From Limnobacter thiooxidans (GTDB taxonomy: Bacteria > Pseudomonadota > Gammaproteobacteria > Burkholderiales > Burkholderiaceae_B): 64,000 nt of DNA. The DNA is taken from assembly GCF_036323495.1 (NCBI RefSeq), contig NZ_AP028947.1, positions 1,984,001 through 2,048,000 on the forward strand, in the 5' to 3' direction. This document shows positions 35,991-46,223 of the stretch, in pieces. Numbering within the stretch: the stretch's first letter is position 1; the number at the start of each line of letters is the position of its first letter. Position numbers and translations under genes: made by a program. The notes under the pieces are model-generated. The model was given only the letters and a program-made list of their open reading frames with translations, was not told the origin of the DNA and searched no databases.

Positions 35991-36012
35991 GGCCCAACTG
36001 CAGAGTTGGGCC
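35991..36012 (-). terminator. Terminator of the tig-clpP-clpX genes
   Basis: Stem GGCCCAACT/AGTTGGGCC with a four-base loop, followed on the minus strand by TTTTCTTTTC. It lies 43 bp past the clpX stop and upstream of the lon promoter, so lon is transcribed separately. Confidence 0.85.
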
Positions 36013-36054
36013 TTTTTAATCATTTTGCAATCTGTTTTAGTGTGGCTTTATTCG

Positions 36055-37329
36055 TTACGCCTTGTCTTTACTGCCCACCACTTTGGGTTGGTCTTCGTAA
36101 ATCAACAAGGGCTGGCCTGCACCGGTGACTGCGTTTTCATCAATGACCACTTTCTTGACATTGGTGTCGCCTGGAAGGTCATACATGATGCCCAGCAAAG
36201 CCTGTTCAAGAATGGTTCGCAGACCCCGCGCGCCTGTTTTGCGCTGAATTGCTTTTTTGGCAATGGCACTGAGCGCGGATGGGCGAACTTCCAATTCTGC
36301 ACCGTCCATCTCCAGCAGTTTTTCGAATTGTTTGACCATGGCATTTTTAGGCTTGGTCAAAATTTCGATCAACGCTGGCTCATCCAGTTCTTCCAGTGTG
36401 GCAATGACAGGCAAACGGCCGACCAGCTCAGGAATAATACCGAACTTGATCAAATCTTCCGGTTCAACGTCGGCCAGCAAAGTGCCCACGTTTTCTTCCT
36501 GCTTGCTTTTCACCATTGCACCAAAGCCGATGCCTGAGCGCTCGGAACGATTGCGAATGATCTTGTCCAGGCCTTCAAATGCGCCACCCACAATGAACAA
36601 CACATTGGTGGTGTCAATTTGCACGAAATCCTGATTGGGGTGCTTGCGGCCACCCTGCGGGGGCACGGAGGCCACCGTACCTTCGATCAACTTCAGCAAG
36701 GCTTGCTGAACACCCTCGCCCGACACGTCACGCGTGATGGACGGGTTGTCTGACTTGCGGGAAATCTTGTCGATTTCGTCGATGTAAACAATACCGCGCT
36801 GCGCCTTTTCAACTTCATAGTTGCAGTTTTGCAGCAGTTTCTGAATGATGTTTTCAACGTCCTCACCCACATAACCTGCTTCAGTCAGTGTGGTTGCATC
36901 GGCGATCACAAACGGCACGTTCAACAAACGGGCCAGGGTTTGCGCCAGCAATGTTTTGCCTGAGCCTGTTGGGCCCACCAGCAAAATGTTACTTTTTGTC
37001 AGTTCAATGTCGTCCTTCTTGCTCATGTGGCGAAGGCGCTTGTAGTGGTTGTAAACCGCTACAGCCAGCACGCGCTTGGCTTTGTCTTGTCCAATCACAT
37101 ATTGGTCAAGAATGGCACGAATTTCCTGGGGGGTTGGCAGTTTGTCACCACCGCCAGTGGCAGTGGCCTCTGCGGCCTCGTCACGAATAATGTCGTTGCA
37201 CAACTCAATGCATTCATCGCAGATGAACACAGAGGGCCCTGCGATCAATTTTTTCACCTCATGCTGGCTTTTGCCGCAAAAGGAGCAATAAAGCAGCTTT
37301 TCGCTGGAGCCTTTCTTTTCTGACATCAT
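36055..37329 (-). CDS. clpX: ATP-dependent Clp protease ATP-binding subunit ClpX
   Basis: 424 residues (423 if the second ATG is used). ClpX unfolds tagged proteins and feeds them to ClpP. The N-terminal zinc finger has four Cys (CSFCGKS and FICDEC). Walker A is [13 protein letters not shown], Walker [11 protein letters not shown], and the ClpP-binding loop reads SGIGFGA. It lies 50 bp behind clpP on the same strand and ends at a strong terminator. Confidence 0.97.
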   Translation of the reverse strand: MMSEKKGSSEKLLYCSFCGKSQHEVKKLIAGPSVFICDECIELCNDIIRDEAAEATATGGGDKLPTPQEIRAILDQYVIGQDKAKRVLAVAVYNHYKRLRHMSKKDDIELTKSNILLVGPTGSGKTLLAQTLARLLNVPFVIADATTLTEAGYVGEDVENIIQKLLQNCNYEVEKAQRGIVYIDEIDKISRKSDNPSITRDVSGEGVQQALLKLIEGTVASVPPQGGRKHPNQDFVQIDTTNVLFIVGGAFEGLDKIIRNRSERSGIGFGAMVKSKQEENVGTLLADVEPEDLIKFGIIPELVGRLPVIATLEELDEPALIEILTKPKNAMVKQFEKLLEMDGAELEVRPSALSAIAKKAIQRKTGARGLRTILEQALLGIMYDLPGDTNVKKVVIDENAVTGAGQPLLIYEDQPKVVGSKDKA

Positions 37330-37379
37330 TTTTCCTCTGGAAAGCCCCTTGGGGGGGCAATCAAGCAGTGCAAGTTAGC

Positions 37380-38048
37380 TTACTTCTTGTCTGCGGGTGC
37401 TACACGGTGCTTCAACACATCATCGATCAAACCATAGGCTTTTGCAGCGTCTGCGCCCATGAAGTTGTCTCGATCTGTGTCGCGGGCCACTTCTTCCACT
37501 GTCTTGCCAGTGTTTTCCGCAAGGATGCCATTCAGCTTTTCGCGAAGGTACAAAATTTCACGGGCATGAATCTCGATGTCAGAGGCCTGACCCTGAACAC
37601 CACCCAGCGGCTGGTGAATCATGATGCGGCTGTTGGGCAAGGAAAAGCGCTTGCCCTTGGTGCCAGAAGACAGCAGGAACGCGCCCATGCTGGCAGCCAG
37701 ACCTGTGCACAATGTAGACACATCAGGCTTGATGAACTGCATGGTGTCATAAATGGCCATACCTGCCGACACCGAGCCACCAGGACTGTTGATGTACAGT
37801 GCGATGTCCTTGTCAGGATTCTCACTTTCCAGGAAAAGCATCTGCGCCACGATCACGTTGGCCATCTGGTCATTAATCGGACCAACCAGAAAGATAACGC
37901 GCTCTTTGAGCAAGCGTGAGTAAATGTCATAGGCCCGCTCGCCCCGACCACTTTGTTCAATCACCATGGGCACGTACATATTGCCTTGGGTATCCAGCGC
38001 ACCTGAATTGTTCATGTTGTTAGCCATAGAGCGAGGGTTCCACATCAT
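37380..38048 (-). CDS. clpP: ATP-dependent Clp protease proteolytic subunit ClpP
   Basis: 222 residues. ClpP forms the double heptameric peptidase chamber that works with ClpX. The catalytic triad is visible: Ser in [11 protein letters not shown], His in [10 protein letters not shown] and the Asp in RDTDRDNFM. The start codon directly follows the tig stop, so the genes are surely cotranscribed. The N-terminal segment is somewhat longer than the mature enzyme, consistent with the usual self-processed propeptide. Confidence 0.97.
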   Translation of the reverse strand: MMWNPRSMANNMNNSGALDTQGNMYVPMVIEQSGRGERAYDIYSRLLKERVIFLVGPINDQMANVIVAQMLFLESENPDKDIALYINSPGGSVSAGMAIYDTMQFIKPDVSTLCTGLAASMGAFLLSSGTKGKRFSLPNSRIMIHQPLGGVQGQASDIEIHAREILYLREKLNGILAENTGKTVEEVARDTDRDNFMGADAAKAYGLIDDVLKHRVAPADKK

Positions 38049-39365
38049 TTATTTATTTCCCATCAGTTCGTCAAACGACAATTTCTTTTCTGTTACCTTG
38101 GATTTGCCCAATGCAAATTCAACCACATTGTCTTCCAGAATAACCGCTTCCACATCCGCCAAACGGGCGCGGTCCTGGAAATACCACTGCATCACTTCGG
38201 CAGGGTTCTCGTAACTTTGTGCCTGTTCTTCAATAAAAGCACGCACTTGCTCAGGCTTGGCCTGCAAGTTGTTGTCTTTTACCAAGTCAGACACGATCAG
38301 GCCCAAACGAACACGGCGCTCGGCTTGTGCTGTGAAAATGTCTTCCGGCAGCTGGATTTCTTCAACGTTCTGCATGCCACGAGCTTTCAGGTCCTGGCGG
38401 GCACGTGAAGCCAATTCAGTTGTTTCTGTCTGGATCAGTGCTTTGGGCACGTCAAATTCAGCAACTTTCAGGAGCGCGTTCATCACGGCTTCCTTGGTTT
38501 GCGCCTTGGTGCGGTTGCTGACTTCGCGGCTCAGGTTCACGCGCACGTCATCACGCAGTTTGTCCAGGGAACCATCGGCAATGCCCATGGCCACGGCAAA
38601 TGCTTCGTTCAGTTCGGGCAACTGTGGGCCTTCAACTTTTTTGATGGTGATGGTGAACTGAGCTGTTTTGCCAGCCACGTCCTTGCCGTGGTAATCAGCC
38701 GGGAAAGCCAGATCAAAAGTTTTCTGTTCGCCGGTTTTCAAGCTTTTGGCTGCTGCTTCGAATTCTGGCAGCATTTGGCCCTTGCCGATTACGAATGAGA
38801 AGTCTTCAGCGGTACCGCCATCGAAGGGCACATCATCGATTTTTCCAACGAAATCAAGTGTGACTTTGTCTTCTTCTTCTGAACCGCGGTCCACTTCAGC
38901 AAAGCTTGCACGCTGCTTGCGAAGAATTTCGATGGTTTTGTCCACTTCAGTGTCAGACACTTCCACCACTGTCTTCTCGATTTCCAGTGTCGCAAAGTCA
39001 CCAAACTTCACTTCAGGGAACACTTCGAAAATTGCATTGAATTCGAATGCGTCATCCGCGGCGTCTTTGGCGGCTTCAATGCGTGGCTGACCTGCCACAC
39101 GCAGATCCTGCTTCTGGACTTCTTCGCTGAAAGTGCGACCAATCTCGTCATTCAGCACCTCGGAATGAACCTGGGGGCCGTAGTTCTGTACGACCATTTT
39201 CATGGGTACTTTGCCTGGGCGGAAACCTGGCATGCGAGCGGTGCGAGCAACCTTTTTCAGGCGCTTTTCTACTTCAGCATTGATTTTCTCAACTGACAGC
39301 TTCAAGGAGATGGTTTTCTCGAGTGAGCTGGCAGGTGTGGCGCTTGAAGTCGTGGTATCAGTCAT
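38049..39365 (-). CDS. tig: Trigger factor
   Basis: 438 residues. Trigger factor is the ribosome-bound chaperone and prolyl isomerase that first meets nascent chains. The ribosome-binding signature is seen as GFRPGKVPMKMV (about residue 50). The FKBP-type domain covers about 155-245 (EEEDKVTLDFVGKIDDVPFDGG). The long helical C-terminal domain follows. It heads the tig-clpP-clpX set, a conserved protein quality-control order. Confidence 0.97.
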   Translation of the reverse strand: MTDTTTSSATPASSLEKTISLKLSVEKINAEVEKRLKKVARTARMPGFRPGKVPMKMVVQNYGPQVHSEVLNDEIGRTFSEEVQKQDLRVAGQPRIEAAKDAADDAFEFNAIFEVFPEVKFGDFATLEIEKTVVEVSDTEVDKTIEILRKQRASFAEVDRGSEEEDKVTLDFVGKIDDVPFDGGTAEDFSFVIGKGQMLPEFEAAAKSLKTGEQKTFDLAFPADYHGKDVAGKTAQFTITIKKVEGPQLPELNEAFAVAMGIADGSLDKLRDDVRVNLSREVSNRTKAQTKEAVMNALLKVAEFDVPKALIQTETTELASRARQDLKARGMQNVEEIQLPEDIFTAQAERRVRLGLIVSDLVKDNNLQAKPEQVRAFIEEQAQSYENPAEVMQWYFQDRARLADVEAVILEDNVVEFALGKSKVTEKKLSFDELMGNK

Positions 39366-39555
39366 TTGTAACTCTTGAACTGGTTGCCTTGGCGCGATAG
39401 GCCAAAGAAAGGTTAATGGGTGAGAGACCGCTGTCCAGTTGAATGGAATAAAGGTTCTACGATTGCCGATATCTTACACAAGTATGAAGCTGCTTTGGCG
39501 GGGGATTGTTAAAACTGGACAGCCCCACAATGGATATTGCCGGGCAAAAGAAGGG

Positions 39556-39640
39556 TGGTGCGGATGAAAGGACTCGAACCTTCACGTATTGCTACGCCAG
39601 AACCTAAATCTGGTGCGTCTACCAATTTCGCCACATCCGC
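39556..39640 (-). tRNA. tRNA-Leu (UAG anticodon)
   Basis: 85 nt with encoded CCA. The acceptor stem is GCGGATG/CATCCGC with discriminator A. The anticodon loop TTTAGGT gives UAG, and the long variable arm and T-arm with GGTTCGAGTCC fit a leucine tRNA. A TATAAT lies 12 bases upstream. Confidence 0.95.
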
Positions 39641-39652
39641 AGGCAGGCGCGA

Positions 39653-39658
39653 ATTATA
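39653..39658 (-). promoter_or_regulatory. -10 box of tRNA-Leu
   Basis: A perfect TATAAT on the minus strand, followed by TCGCGCC. The -35 is weak. The GC-rich discriminator is like those of the other tRNA promoters in this window. Confidence 0.5.
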
Positions 39659-39727
39659 GCCTGAAATCGGCTTCCAAGCCCTTACAATGTCATTTATTGT
39701 ACGCACAAACCAATTTTAGAAGGTGTC

Positions 39728-40573
39728 ATGGCAGTCTCTCTGGAAAACCCGCTGGCTTACTGCCGCGAGAAAGTGTGTGGTGAAACCTCTTCCCTGCACT
39801 ACGCAACCCTGTTTCAGGTCGATGAATTCAAAGCCTACTGGTTAGGTTGCTTTACATTGAATCACGAACTCCGCCAGGCTTGCCTGAAGCAACTGGAAGC
39901 CGGATTGACTCAAGTGAAGCTGGGCTGGTGGCGCAACGCACTTGCAGGTGCAGCCACCAACACCAACCCGCACCCGGTGGTCAGTGCAATTTCCAAGCCT
40001 GTGATCGCCAAAGTACCCGGGGAACATTGGGCAGAGTTAATCAACAAGGTAGCCAGTGCCTGTGAACCTAAGCGCTACAACAGCATGGCAGACTGGCACA
40101 AAGACGTGCGCAGTGAAATGGAGCCCTGGGTGAAACTGATCCAGGTTCGCTTCAGTGACCAGGACACAGACTGTAACGGGCTGTTGACATTCTGGTGTGA
40201 AGCGACCCGCCTGTGCCAGGTTCTCAGGCTGGCCAAATACCTGGATCAGGGGTTTCAACCCATGCCTGTCGAGGTGTTGAGCCAACACGGCGTGACCGCG
40301 GAGCAGATCAAACGACGCGAGCACGATGACGCCACTACAGCGTTGTTCACACAGGTCACAGACGAATTGGTAAGCCAAGCCAACAATGCCTGGAATAAAG
40401 TACCGCTGGATCAAAGGTTGTTTGCAAGGCCCTTGAGGGCTTTGTTCAGAATGCGTGTTGCGGAACTTGAGCAGCACCGGACCAGTGGCTACAAACTTCT
40501 GACCGAGCAGAAAATCATCACGCCGTTCAAGAAATTCAGCACTGCGTGGACCACGCAGGTGCTGAGATGGTGA
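39728..40573 (+). CDS. Squalene/phytoene synthase-like protein without the Asp-rich motifs
   Basis: 281 residues; AGAAGGTG before the ATG supports the start. The fold pattern is that of trans-isoprenyl head-to-head synthases: SSLHYATLF, then KLGWWRNAL and NPHPVVSAI as in RLAWWR...HPV of phytoene synthases. The two catalytic Asp-rich motifs are missing: the first is replaced by GCFTLNHEL and the second by LRLAKYLDQG. It is therefore probably not a working prenyl synthase and may be like the NDUFAF6-type non-enzymatic members. Its stop codon abuts the stop of the convergent RND permease gene. Confidence 0.7.
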   Translation: MAVSLENPLAYCREKVCGETSSLHYATLFQVDEFKAYWLGCFTLNHELRQACLKQLEAGLTQVKLGWWRNALAGAATNTNPHPVVSAISKPVIAKVPGEHWAELINKVASACEPKRYNSMADWHKDVRSEMEPWVKLIQVRFSDQDTDCNGLLTFWCEATRLCQVLRLAKYLDQGFQPMPVEVLSQHGVTAEQIKRREHDDATTALFTQVTDELVSQANNAWNKVPLDQRLFARPLRALFRMRVAELEQHRTSGYKLLTEQKIITPFKKFSTAWTTQVLRW

Positions 40574-43500
40574 TTAGCCGGGTTTTCTGATCTTGTAAGC
40601 CGCTGCATACAAGGCGGGCAGGAAAAACAGGGTCAACAGGGTGGCCACAATCAGGCCGCCCATGATGGCAACCGCCATGGGACCCCAGAACTGCGAGCGC
40701 ATAAGCGGAATCATGGCCAGCACAGCAGCAGCAGCGGTCAGCAAAATGGGTCTAGAACGGCGAATGGTAGACCCGATGATGGCTTCAAACGGGTCTACAC
40801 CCGCGGCGCGGTCCTGCTCAATCTGGTCCACCAGAATCACAGAATTTCGGATGATCATGCCAAACAGGGCAATCACACCAAGCTGTGCCACGAAACCAAA
40901 CGGACGCGCGGTGATGATCAAGGCCAGCGCGGCACCAATAATTCCCAACGGGCCTGTGAAGTAAACCAGCAAGGTTCGACCGAAGCTTTTCAGCTGCAAC
41001 ATCAGCAAGGTCAACACGATGAACAGCATCAAGGGCACGTTGGCCATGATCGATTCCTGCGCTTTGCCGGAATCGGCGGCCAAGCCGTCCAGGTGCACGC
41101 TGACCCCCAAGGGCAAACCTTCACGAAGCGGGTCAAGCGCCCTGTCCATGGCCAGCGCCACGGTGGTACCTTGAATACCCGACACCACATCCGCTTTCAC
41201 GGTGATGGCAAATTCTCCACCCTCACGCCAGATGACGCCGGGCTCGAACCCCATGTCAACCCGCCCCACCTGTGACAAAGGCACGTAGGCTCCGCTGGCC
41301 GTGGGTACATTCGCGTTCATCAATTTGGCCAAGGTGTCCCGTTCGCTTTCAGGGTTGCGGAACACGATGTCGATCAATCGGTTGTTTTCCCGATACTGCC
41401 CAATGGTGGCGCCGGAAAGTATCACCTGCGAAGATTCCGCAATGCTTTGGCTGCTGACCCCCAAGGCGCGTGCCCGGGCCTGGTCCACGGCCACTTTCAT
41501 GACCTTGATGTTTTCGTTCCAGTTGTCGTGAGTGCCCCTGGTGTATTCGCTGGCAGCCACCGCCTGCTTCACTTTGTCGGCCACCACGCGTACTACGCGG
41601 GGATCAGGCCCCTGCACCACAAATTGAACCGGATAGGTCACTGGCGGGCCGTTGGGCAACAGGGTAATTCGCGGACGAATATCTGGGAAGCTGGTTTCAA
41701 GGTGGTTTTTGAGCTTGATGCGCAGTGCTTCGCGATCCTCGAATGTTTTCGGAATCACGATCAGTTCGGCCAGGTTGCTTTGAACAAACTTTTGATCCAG
41801 AGACAGGTAAAAACGTGGCGCACCATCACCCACAAAGCTGGCATACCCGGACACCTCGGGCTGCTGGCCCAACCACTTTTCCAGCTCGATTGCTTGCCGC
41901 TCGGTTTCCTCAAATGCGGTGCCTTCAGGCAACCAGAGATTCACCATGATTTCCAGCCGGTTTGAGTCCGGGAAAAACTGCTGCTCAATGAACTTGAAGG
42001 AATAACCCCCGCCCAGGAAGGCGATCACAGTGACAGTGATGGTGATCCAGCGGTGATTGACACACACTTCAATCCACTGGCGAAAACGCTGGTAAAACGG
42101 TGTGTCAAACACCTCGGCATGGCCCTCGCCATCCTTGGGCTTTTTCAACAGCCAATAACCAATGTAAGGCACGAAGATAACAGCCACGAACCAGGACAAA
42201 ATCAAGGCCAGCGCAGTGACTGCGAAAATGGAGTAGGTGTATTCGCCTGCGGCCGACTGGGCCAGCGCAATCGGCAAAAAGCCGGCGGCCGTAATCAGCG
42301 TGCCTGTCAGCATGGGAATGGCTGTTGAGTCGTAGGCGAATATGGCAGCATCAAAACGAGAATAGCCCTCTTCCAGCTTGCGAACCATCATTTCAACTGC
42401 GATGATTGCGTCATCCACCAAGAGCCCCAAGGCAATGATCAGCGCGCCCAGCGAAATCTTGTGCAGGTTGATGTTGAAAAATGACATGGCCAAAAACGTC
42501 AGCGCCAAGACAAGCGGAATGGTCAGCGCAACCACCAGGCCCGGACGCGTGTCCACGCGAAACGGCTTGCTGTGCAAACCCAGGCTGAGAAAACTGACCA
42601 CCAGCACGATAACGATGGCTTCGATCAACACCTTGACGAACTCACTGACCGATGTGCGGACCGACTCGGGCTGATCTGCCACGCGCTGCAATTCAATACC
42701 CACCGGCAACTCGGACAGAATGCGGCGCTCAACCTTTGCAATTTCTTCACCCAAGCGAATGATATCGCCACCATTCACCATGGAAATGCCCAGCCCAATG
42801 ACCTCTTTTCCATTGAAGCGCATTTTCGAAATGGGGGGGTCTTGGTAGCCCCGGTACACACTGGCGATGTCCTTGAGCAAGAGGGTGTTGTTGCCGGCCC
42901 TAATCGGGGTGTTGGCAATGTCTTCGATCGACTCGAACTGACCCTGTACCCTCGACCAGACTTTCTGGTTTTCCAGACTTAATACACCTTGGGATGCAAC
43001 TGCATTTTGGCTGTTGATCTGATTGAATACTTCTTGCGCTGAAATTCCCAGTTTGGCGATTCTGGTGTGCGACACGTCGATAAAAACTTTTTCAGGCTGC
43101 ACGCCGAACAACTGCACCTTGGCGACATCAGGCACTTTCAGCATTTCCTGACGCACTTGAAGTACAAAGTCTTTCAACTCTGCGTATTTGAATCCGTCCG
43201 CAGAAAATGCCAGCAGTACACCAAACGTGTCACCAAACTCGTCATTGAAAAACGGACCCGCCACACCCCTTGGCAAGGTGTAGGCCATGTCGCCGATTCG
43301 CTTGCGCGTGGTGTACCAAATGTCAGAGACCTGCTGGGGCGGAGCCGTGTCGTCGACCTGCAGAAAGATGACGGTTTCGCCCGGCTTGGAATAGGAGCGG
43401 ATTTTATAGGCGTAAGGGATTTCCTGAATCACCTTCTCGATAGGATCGGCAACCTGCTGCCCCATTTGCATGGCGGTAGCGCCCGGCCAGTAGGCGCGAA

Positions 43501-43648
43501 CAACCATGCCACGAAACACGAAGGGGGGATCTTCCTCTTGTCCCAGCGAGAAAAATGCAGCAACGCCAGCAAAAATGAACACAGCCAACAGGTAGCGAAC
43601 CAAAGGCTGGTTCTCAAGCGCCCAACGAGAAAGATTGATTTTTTTCAT
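40574..43648 (-). CDS. RND efflux transporter permease
   Basis: 1024 residues with the twelve-helix plan of proton-driven RND pumps: one N-terminal helix, a large periplasmic loop, five helices (about 330-550), then the same again. Helix 4 has LGLLVDDAIIAVEMM, with the paired Asp residues of the proton relay. It begins QPLVRYLLAVFIFAGVAAFF and EEDPPFVFRG, a branch separate from AcrB in which drug specificity is not well known. It overlaps the adaptor gene by 4 bp. No outer-membrane channel gene is adjacent. Confidence 0.93.
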   Translation of the reverse strand: MKKINLSRWALENQPLVRYLLAVFIFAGVAAFFSLGQEEDPPFVFRGMVVRAYWPGATAMQMGQQVADPIEKVIQEIPYAYKIRSYSKPGETVIFLQVDDTAPPQQVSDIWYTTRKRIGDMAYTLPRGVAGPFFNDEFGDTFGVLLAFSADGFKYAELKDFVLQVRQEMLKVPDVAKVQLFGVQPEKVFIDVSHTRIAKLGISAQEVFNQINSQNAVASQGVLSLENQKVWSRVQGQFESIEDIANTPIRAGNNTLLLKDIASVYRGYQDPPISKMRFNGKEVIGLGISMVNGGDIIRLGEEIAKVERRILSELPVGIELQRVADQPESVRTSVSEFVKVLIEAIVIVLVVSFLSLGLHSKPFRVDTRPGLVVALTIPLVLALTFLAMSFFNINLHKISLGALIIALGLLVDDAIIAVEMMVRKLEEGYSRFDAAIFAYDSTAIPMLTGTLITAAGFLPIALAQSAAGEYTYSIFAVTALALILSWFVAVIFVPYIGYWLLKKPKDGEGHAEVFDTPFYQRFRQWIEVCVNHRWITITVTVIAFLGGGYSFKFIEQQFFPDSNRLEIMVNLWLPEGTAFEETERQAIELEKWLGQQPEVSGYASFVGDGAPRFYLSLDQKFVQSNLAELIVIPKTFEDREALRIKLKNHLETSFPDIRPRITLLPNGPPVTYPVQFVVQGPDPRVVRVVADKVKQAVAASEYTRGTHDNWNENIKVMKVAVDQARARALGVSSQSIAESSQVILSGATIGQYRENNRLIDIVFRNPESERDTLAKLMNANVPTASGAYVPLSQVGRVDMGFEPGVIWREGGEFAITVKADVVSGIQGTTVALAMDRALDPLREGLPLGVSVHLDGLAADSGKAQESIMANVPLMLFIVLTLLMLQLKSFGRTLLVYFTGPLGIIGAALALIITARPFGFVAQLGVIALFGMIIRNSVILVDQIEQDRAAGVDPFEAIIGSTIRRSRPILLTAAAAVLAMIPLMRSQFWGPMAVAIMGGLIVATLLTLFFLPALYAAAYKIRKPG

Positions 43649-44745
43649 TGCGACAAATCGCCTGTTTCAACGAAACGGCGCACTTTCTGTCCTTCGTTGA
43701 GCACGTGGGTGCCCGCTGTTACTATCAACTCCCCGTTGTTCAACCCATCCTTGACCAGAAAACTACTTTCTGACACGTCGTAGGGTTTGACAATACGTTT
43801 GGAAACAATACCCTTTGCTTCGTCAAAAACCCAGACGAAGGCACCGGAATGCTCGGCCACCAAGGATGAAATCGGTAGTTTGAAAACATTGGCTTCGGCT
43901 GCTTTCCGGAAAACAACGGTGGCGCTCATGCCAAACCGGGACACCTTTTTGGGATCTGACACATCAAGCAACACTGCGAAAGTTCGTGTCACGGGGTCGG
44001 CCAACGGAGACACTTCACGCACGCGGGCAGACAGCACTTCCGCACCTGACCACAACTGAACTTGCGCGCCCTGCCCCACCTGAATGTCCGCTACGCGTCT
44101 TTCAGGTACTGCCATGCTGACCTGTACCTCATTCTCGTTGGCCCACTGCACCACAGGCTGACCTGCGGCCAACACCTGTCCGGCCTCGGCGTATACCTTG
44201 GACACCACGCCATCATTGGGGGCACGCAGGTCGCCATACTGCTTTTGATTGGACTGTGAGCCCAGTTGTGCACGCGCCTGTGTCAAGCGGCTGGCTGCAG
44301 CATCTTGGGCCAGTTGTTTTCTATCAAGCTCAGCCTGGCTGATGAAGTTTTTCTGCTTCAACGTTTTGGCGCGCTCCAGGTCGGTCTTCAGCTGAACATA
44401 TTCCATGTTTGCCGCGTCAAACAGGGCTTGAGCCGCTTGCAGGGCAAGGCTCAAATCCTGGGGGTCGAGTTTTGCAAGTACCTGGTCTTTTTTGACACGG
44501 TCGCCCACATCCACCAGTCTGTTGATCAATTTTCCGCCCACCTGAAAACTCAGACTCGCTTGCAACCGTGGCTCAATCTGCCCAGGAAAACTTTCTTCGG
44601 AGGTGTTGCCGCTGGATTGCAGCTCTACAACCCGAACAGGCCGAATCACTTCGCTGGTATCAATTTCCGGGCGCGAGCATGCCGACATCAAGAGCGACAC
44701 AAACGAGAGCCCGACGATGGGCAATAACAGACGGCTTTTTGACAT
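43645..44745 (-). CDS. RND efflux periplasmic adaptor lipoprotein
   Basis: 366 residues from the ATG at 44745, chosen because a typical lipoprotein signal (MSKSRLLLPIVGLSFVSLLMSAC) then begins the protein; an ATG at 44796 adds 17 residues. The membrane fusion protein plan is clear: a first half of the lipoyl domain (FQVGGKLINRLVDVGDRVKKDQVLAKLD), a helical hairpin (about 85-145), the second lipoyl half (DGVVSKVYAEAGQVLAAGQ) and beta-barrel parts. It joins the permease to an outer-membrane channel coded elsewhere. Confidence 0.92.
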   Translation of the reverse strand: MSKSRLLLPIVGLSFVSLLMSACSRPEIDTSEVIRPVRVVELQSSGNTSEESFPGQIEPRLQASLSFQVGGKLINRLVDVGDRVKKDQVLAKLDPQDLSLALQAAQALFDAANMEYVQLKTDLERAKTLKQKNFISQAELDRKQLAQDAAASRLTQARAQLGSQSNQKQYGDLRAPNDGVVSKVYAEAGQVLAAGQPVVQWANENEVQVSMAVPERRVADIQVGQGAQVQLWSGAEVLSARVREVSPLADPVTRTFAVLLDVSDPKKVSRFGMSATVVFRKAAEANVFKLPISSLVAEHSGAFVWVFDEAKGIVSKRIVKPYDVSESSFLVKDGLNNGELIVTAGTHVLNEGQKVRRFVETGDLSQ

Positions 44746-44819
44746 GAGTCGCTTTAAGGAGTGAATTTTTAGTAATCCGCGCAATTGTCGATGCAAACAA
44801 ATGCCAAGTCAAAAATGAT

Positions 44820-46202
44820 TCAAAAACAATCCAGCTTGTCTCTCAGTGCGGCAAGCGCTTTCTCAACCCGATCCACACCGATGACTTCAATGCCGTCGAT
44901 GGGCTGCTTGGGTGCATTGCTGGCCGGAACGATGGCATGGGTAAAACCCAACTTGGCCGCTTCCCTCAAACGTTCCTGCCCGCGGGGTGCAGGACGCAAC
45001 TCACCTGACAAGCCAATTTCACCAAAAACCACCAGCTCTTTGGGCAAACGCTTGTTCCGCAGGGAGGACACCATGGCCAACACAATCGCCAAGTCAGCCG
45101 CAGGTTCCGAAATTCGAACCCCGCCCACCGCATTGATGAAAATGTCCTGGTCAAAGAACTGCAAACCCGCATGCCGATGCATCACGGCCAGCAACATGGC
45201 CAGGCGGTTTTGTTCAAGCCCCACTGACAAACGCCGGGGTGCAGGCGAATGGGACGCGTCGACCAGGGCCTGAATTTCGACCAACAAAGGTCGTGCCCCT
45301 TCCTGCGTACACATGACACAGGAGCCCGCAACCCATTCAGCCTGTTGAGACAAAAACAAGGCGGACGGATTGTTGACCCCTTTCAAACCCCGGTCTGTCA
45401 TGGCAAAGACACCCAGTTCATTTACGGCGCCAAAACGGTTCTTGAATGCTCGAACCAGGCGGAAAGACGACTGCGAGTCGCCCTCAAAATACAAGACGGT
45501 GTCCACAATGTGTTCGAGAACACGGGGGCCAGCCAAAGTACCTTCTTTGGTGACATGGCCGACCAGAATGGTGGTGATTCCCAAGGCTTTGGCCAGGCGG
45601 GTCAACTGGCTTGCACACTCGCGAACCTGACTGACGGAACCTGGGGCTGCGCTTAATTCACTGGTGTAAAGGGTCTGGATCGAATCGATCACCAGGACCT
45701 GGGGTTTCAGTATTTCAAGCTGAGCAACGATCTGCTCCAGTTGTATTTCCGTTAACACACTGAGGTTGGCGTGCTCCAGACCCAATCGTTGCGCGCGCAA
45801 TGCAATTTGACCTGCAGACTCTTCACCGCTGACATACAGGGCCGAGGTGGTTTTGGCCAAGGTGACCATGGACTGCAGCAGCAAGGTTGATTTACCAATA
45901 CCAGGATCGCCACCCAGCAACACCACCATGCCGGGTACCATGCCCCCACCCAACACGCGATCAAACTCCGGCACACCGCTACTGAATCGCGGGTGGTCCT
46001 GAGCCTGAATATCAGCAAGCTTGATGACGGTGTTGCTTTGCGCGGCAAGTGCAGCAAACCGGCTGGGCTTAGGTGGTGCAGTGGCCGTTACAGCCGATTC
46101 AACCAGTGTGTTCCAGCTGTTGCAATCGGTACATTGCCCCTGCCATTTGGGGAATACGGAACCACACTCGGTGCATTGATATTGACTTTTACTTTTGGCC
46201 AA
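44820..46202 (-). CDS. radA: DNA repair protein RadA
   Basis: 460 residues. RadA is a hexameric helicase-like protein that helps extend recombination intermediates. The N-terminal zinc finger is CTECGSVFPKWQGQCTDC. The ATPase has Walker A GGDPGIGKSTLLLQ and Walker B VLVIDSIQTL, and the diagnostic KNRFG motif is in FKNRFGAVNELG. The C-terminal Lon-like fold is present (KRLPKELVVFGEIGLSGELR). It lies just after alr on the minus strand. Confidence 0.96.
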   Translation of the reverse strand: MAKSKSQYQCTECGSVFPKWQGQCTDCNSWNTLVESAVTATAPPKPSRFAALAAQSNTVIKLADIQAQDHPRFSSGVPEFDRVLGGGMVPGMVVLLGGDPGIGKSTLLLQSMVTLAKTTSALYVSGEESAGQIALRAQRLGLEHANLSVLTEIQLEQIVAQLEILKPQVLVIDSIQTLYTSELSAAPGSVSQVRECASQLTRLAKALGITTILVGHVTKEGTLAGPRVLEHIVDTVLYFEGDSQSSFRLVRAFKNRFGAVNELGVFAMTDRGLKGVNNPSALFLSQQAEWVAGSCVMCTQEGARPLLVEIQALVDASHSPAPRRLSVGLEQNRLAMLLAVMHRHAGLQFFDQDIFINAVGGVRISEPAADLAIVLAMVSSLRNKRLPKELVVFGEIGLSGELRPAPRGQERLREAAKLGFTHAIVPASNAPKQPIDGIEVIGVDRVEKALAALRDKLDCF

Positions 46203-46223
46203 AACGGCTTTTTCCTCTATAAA

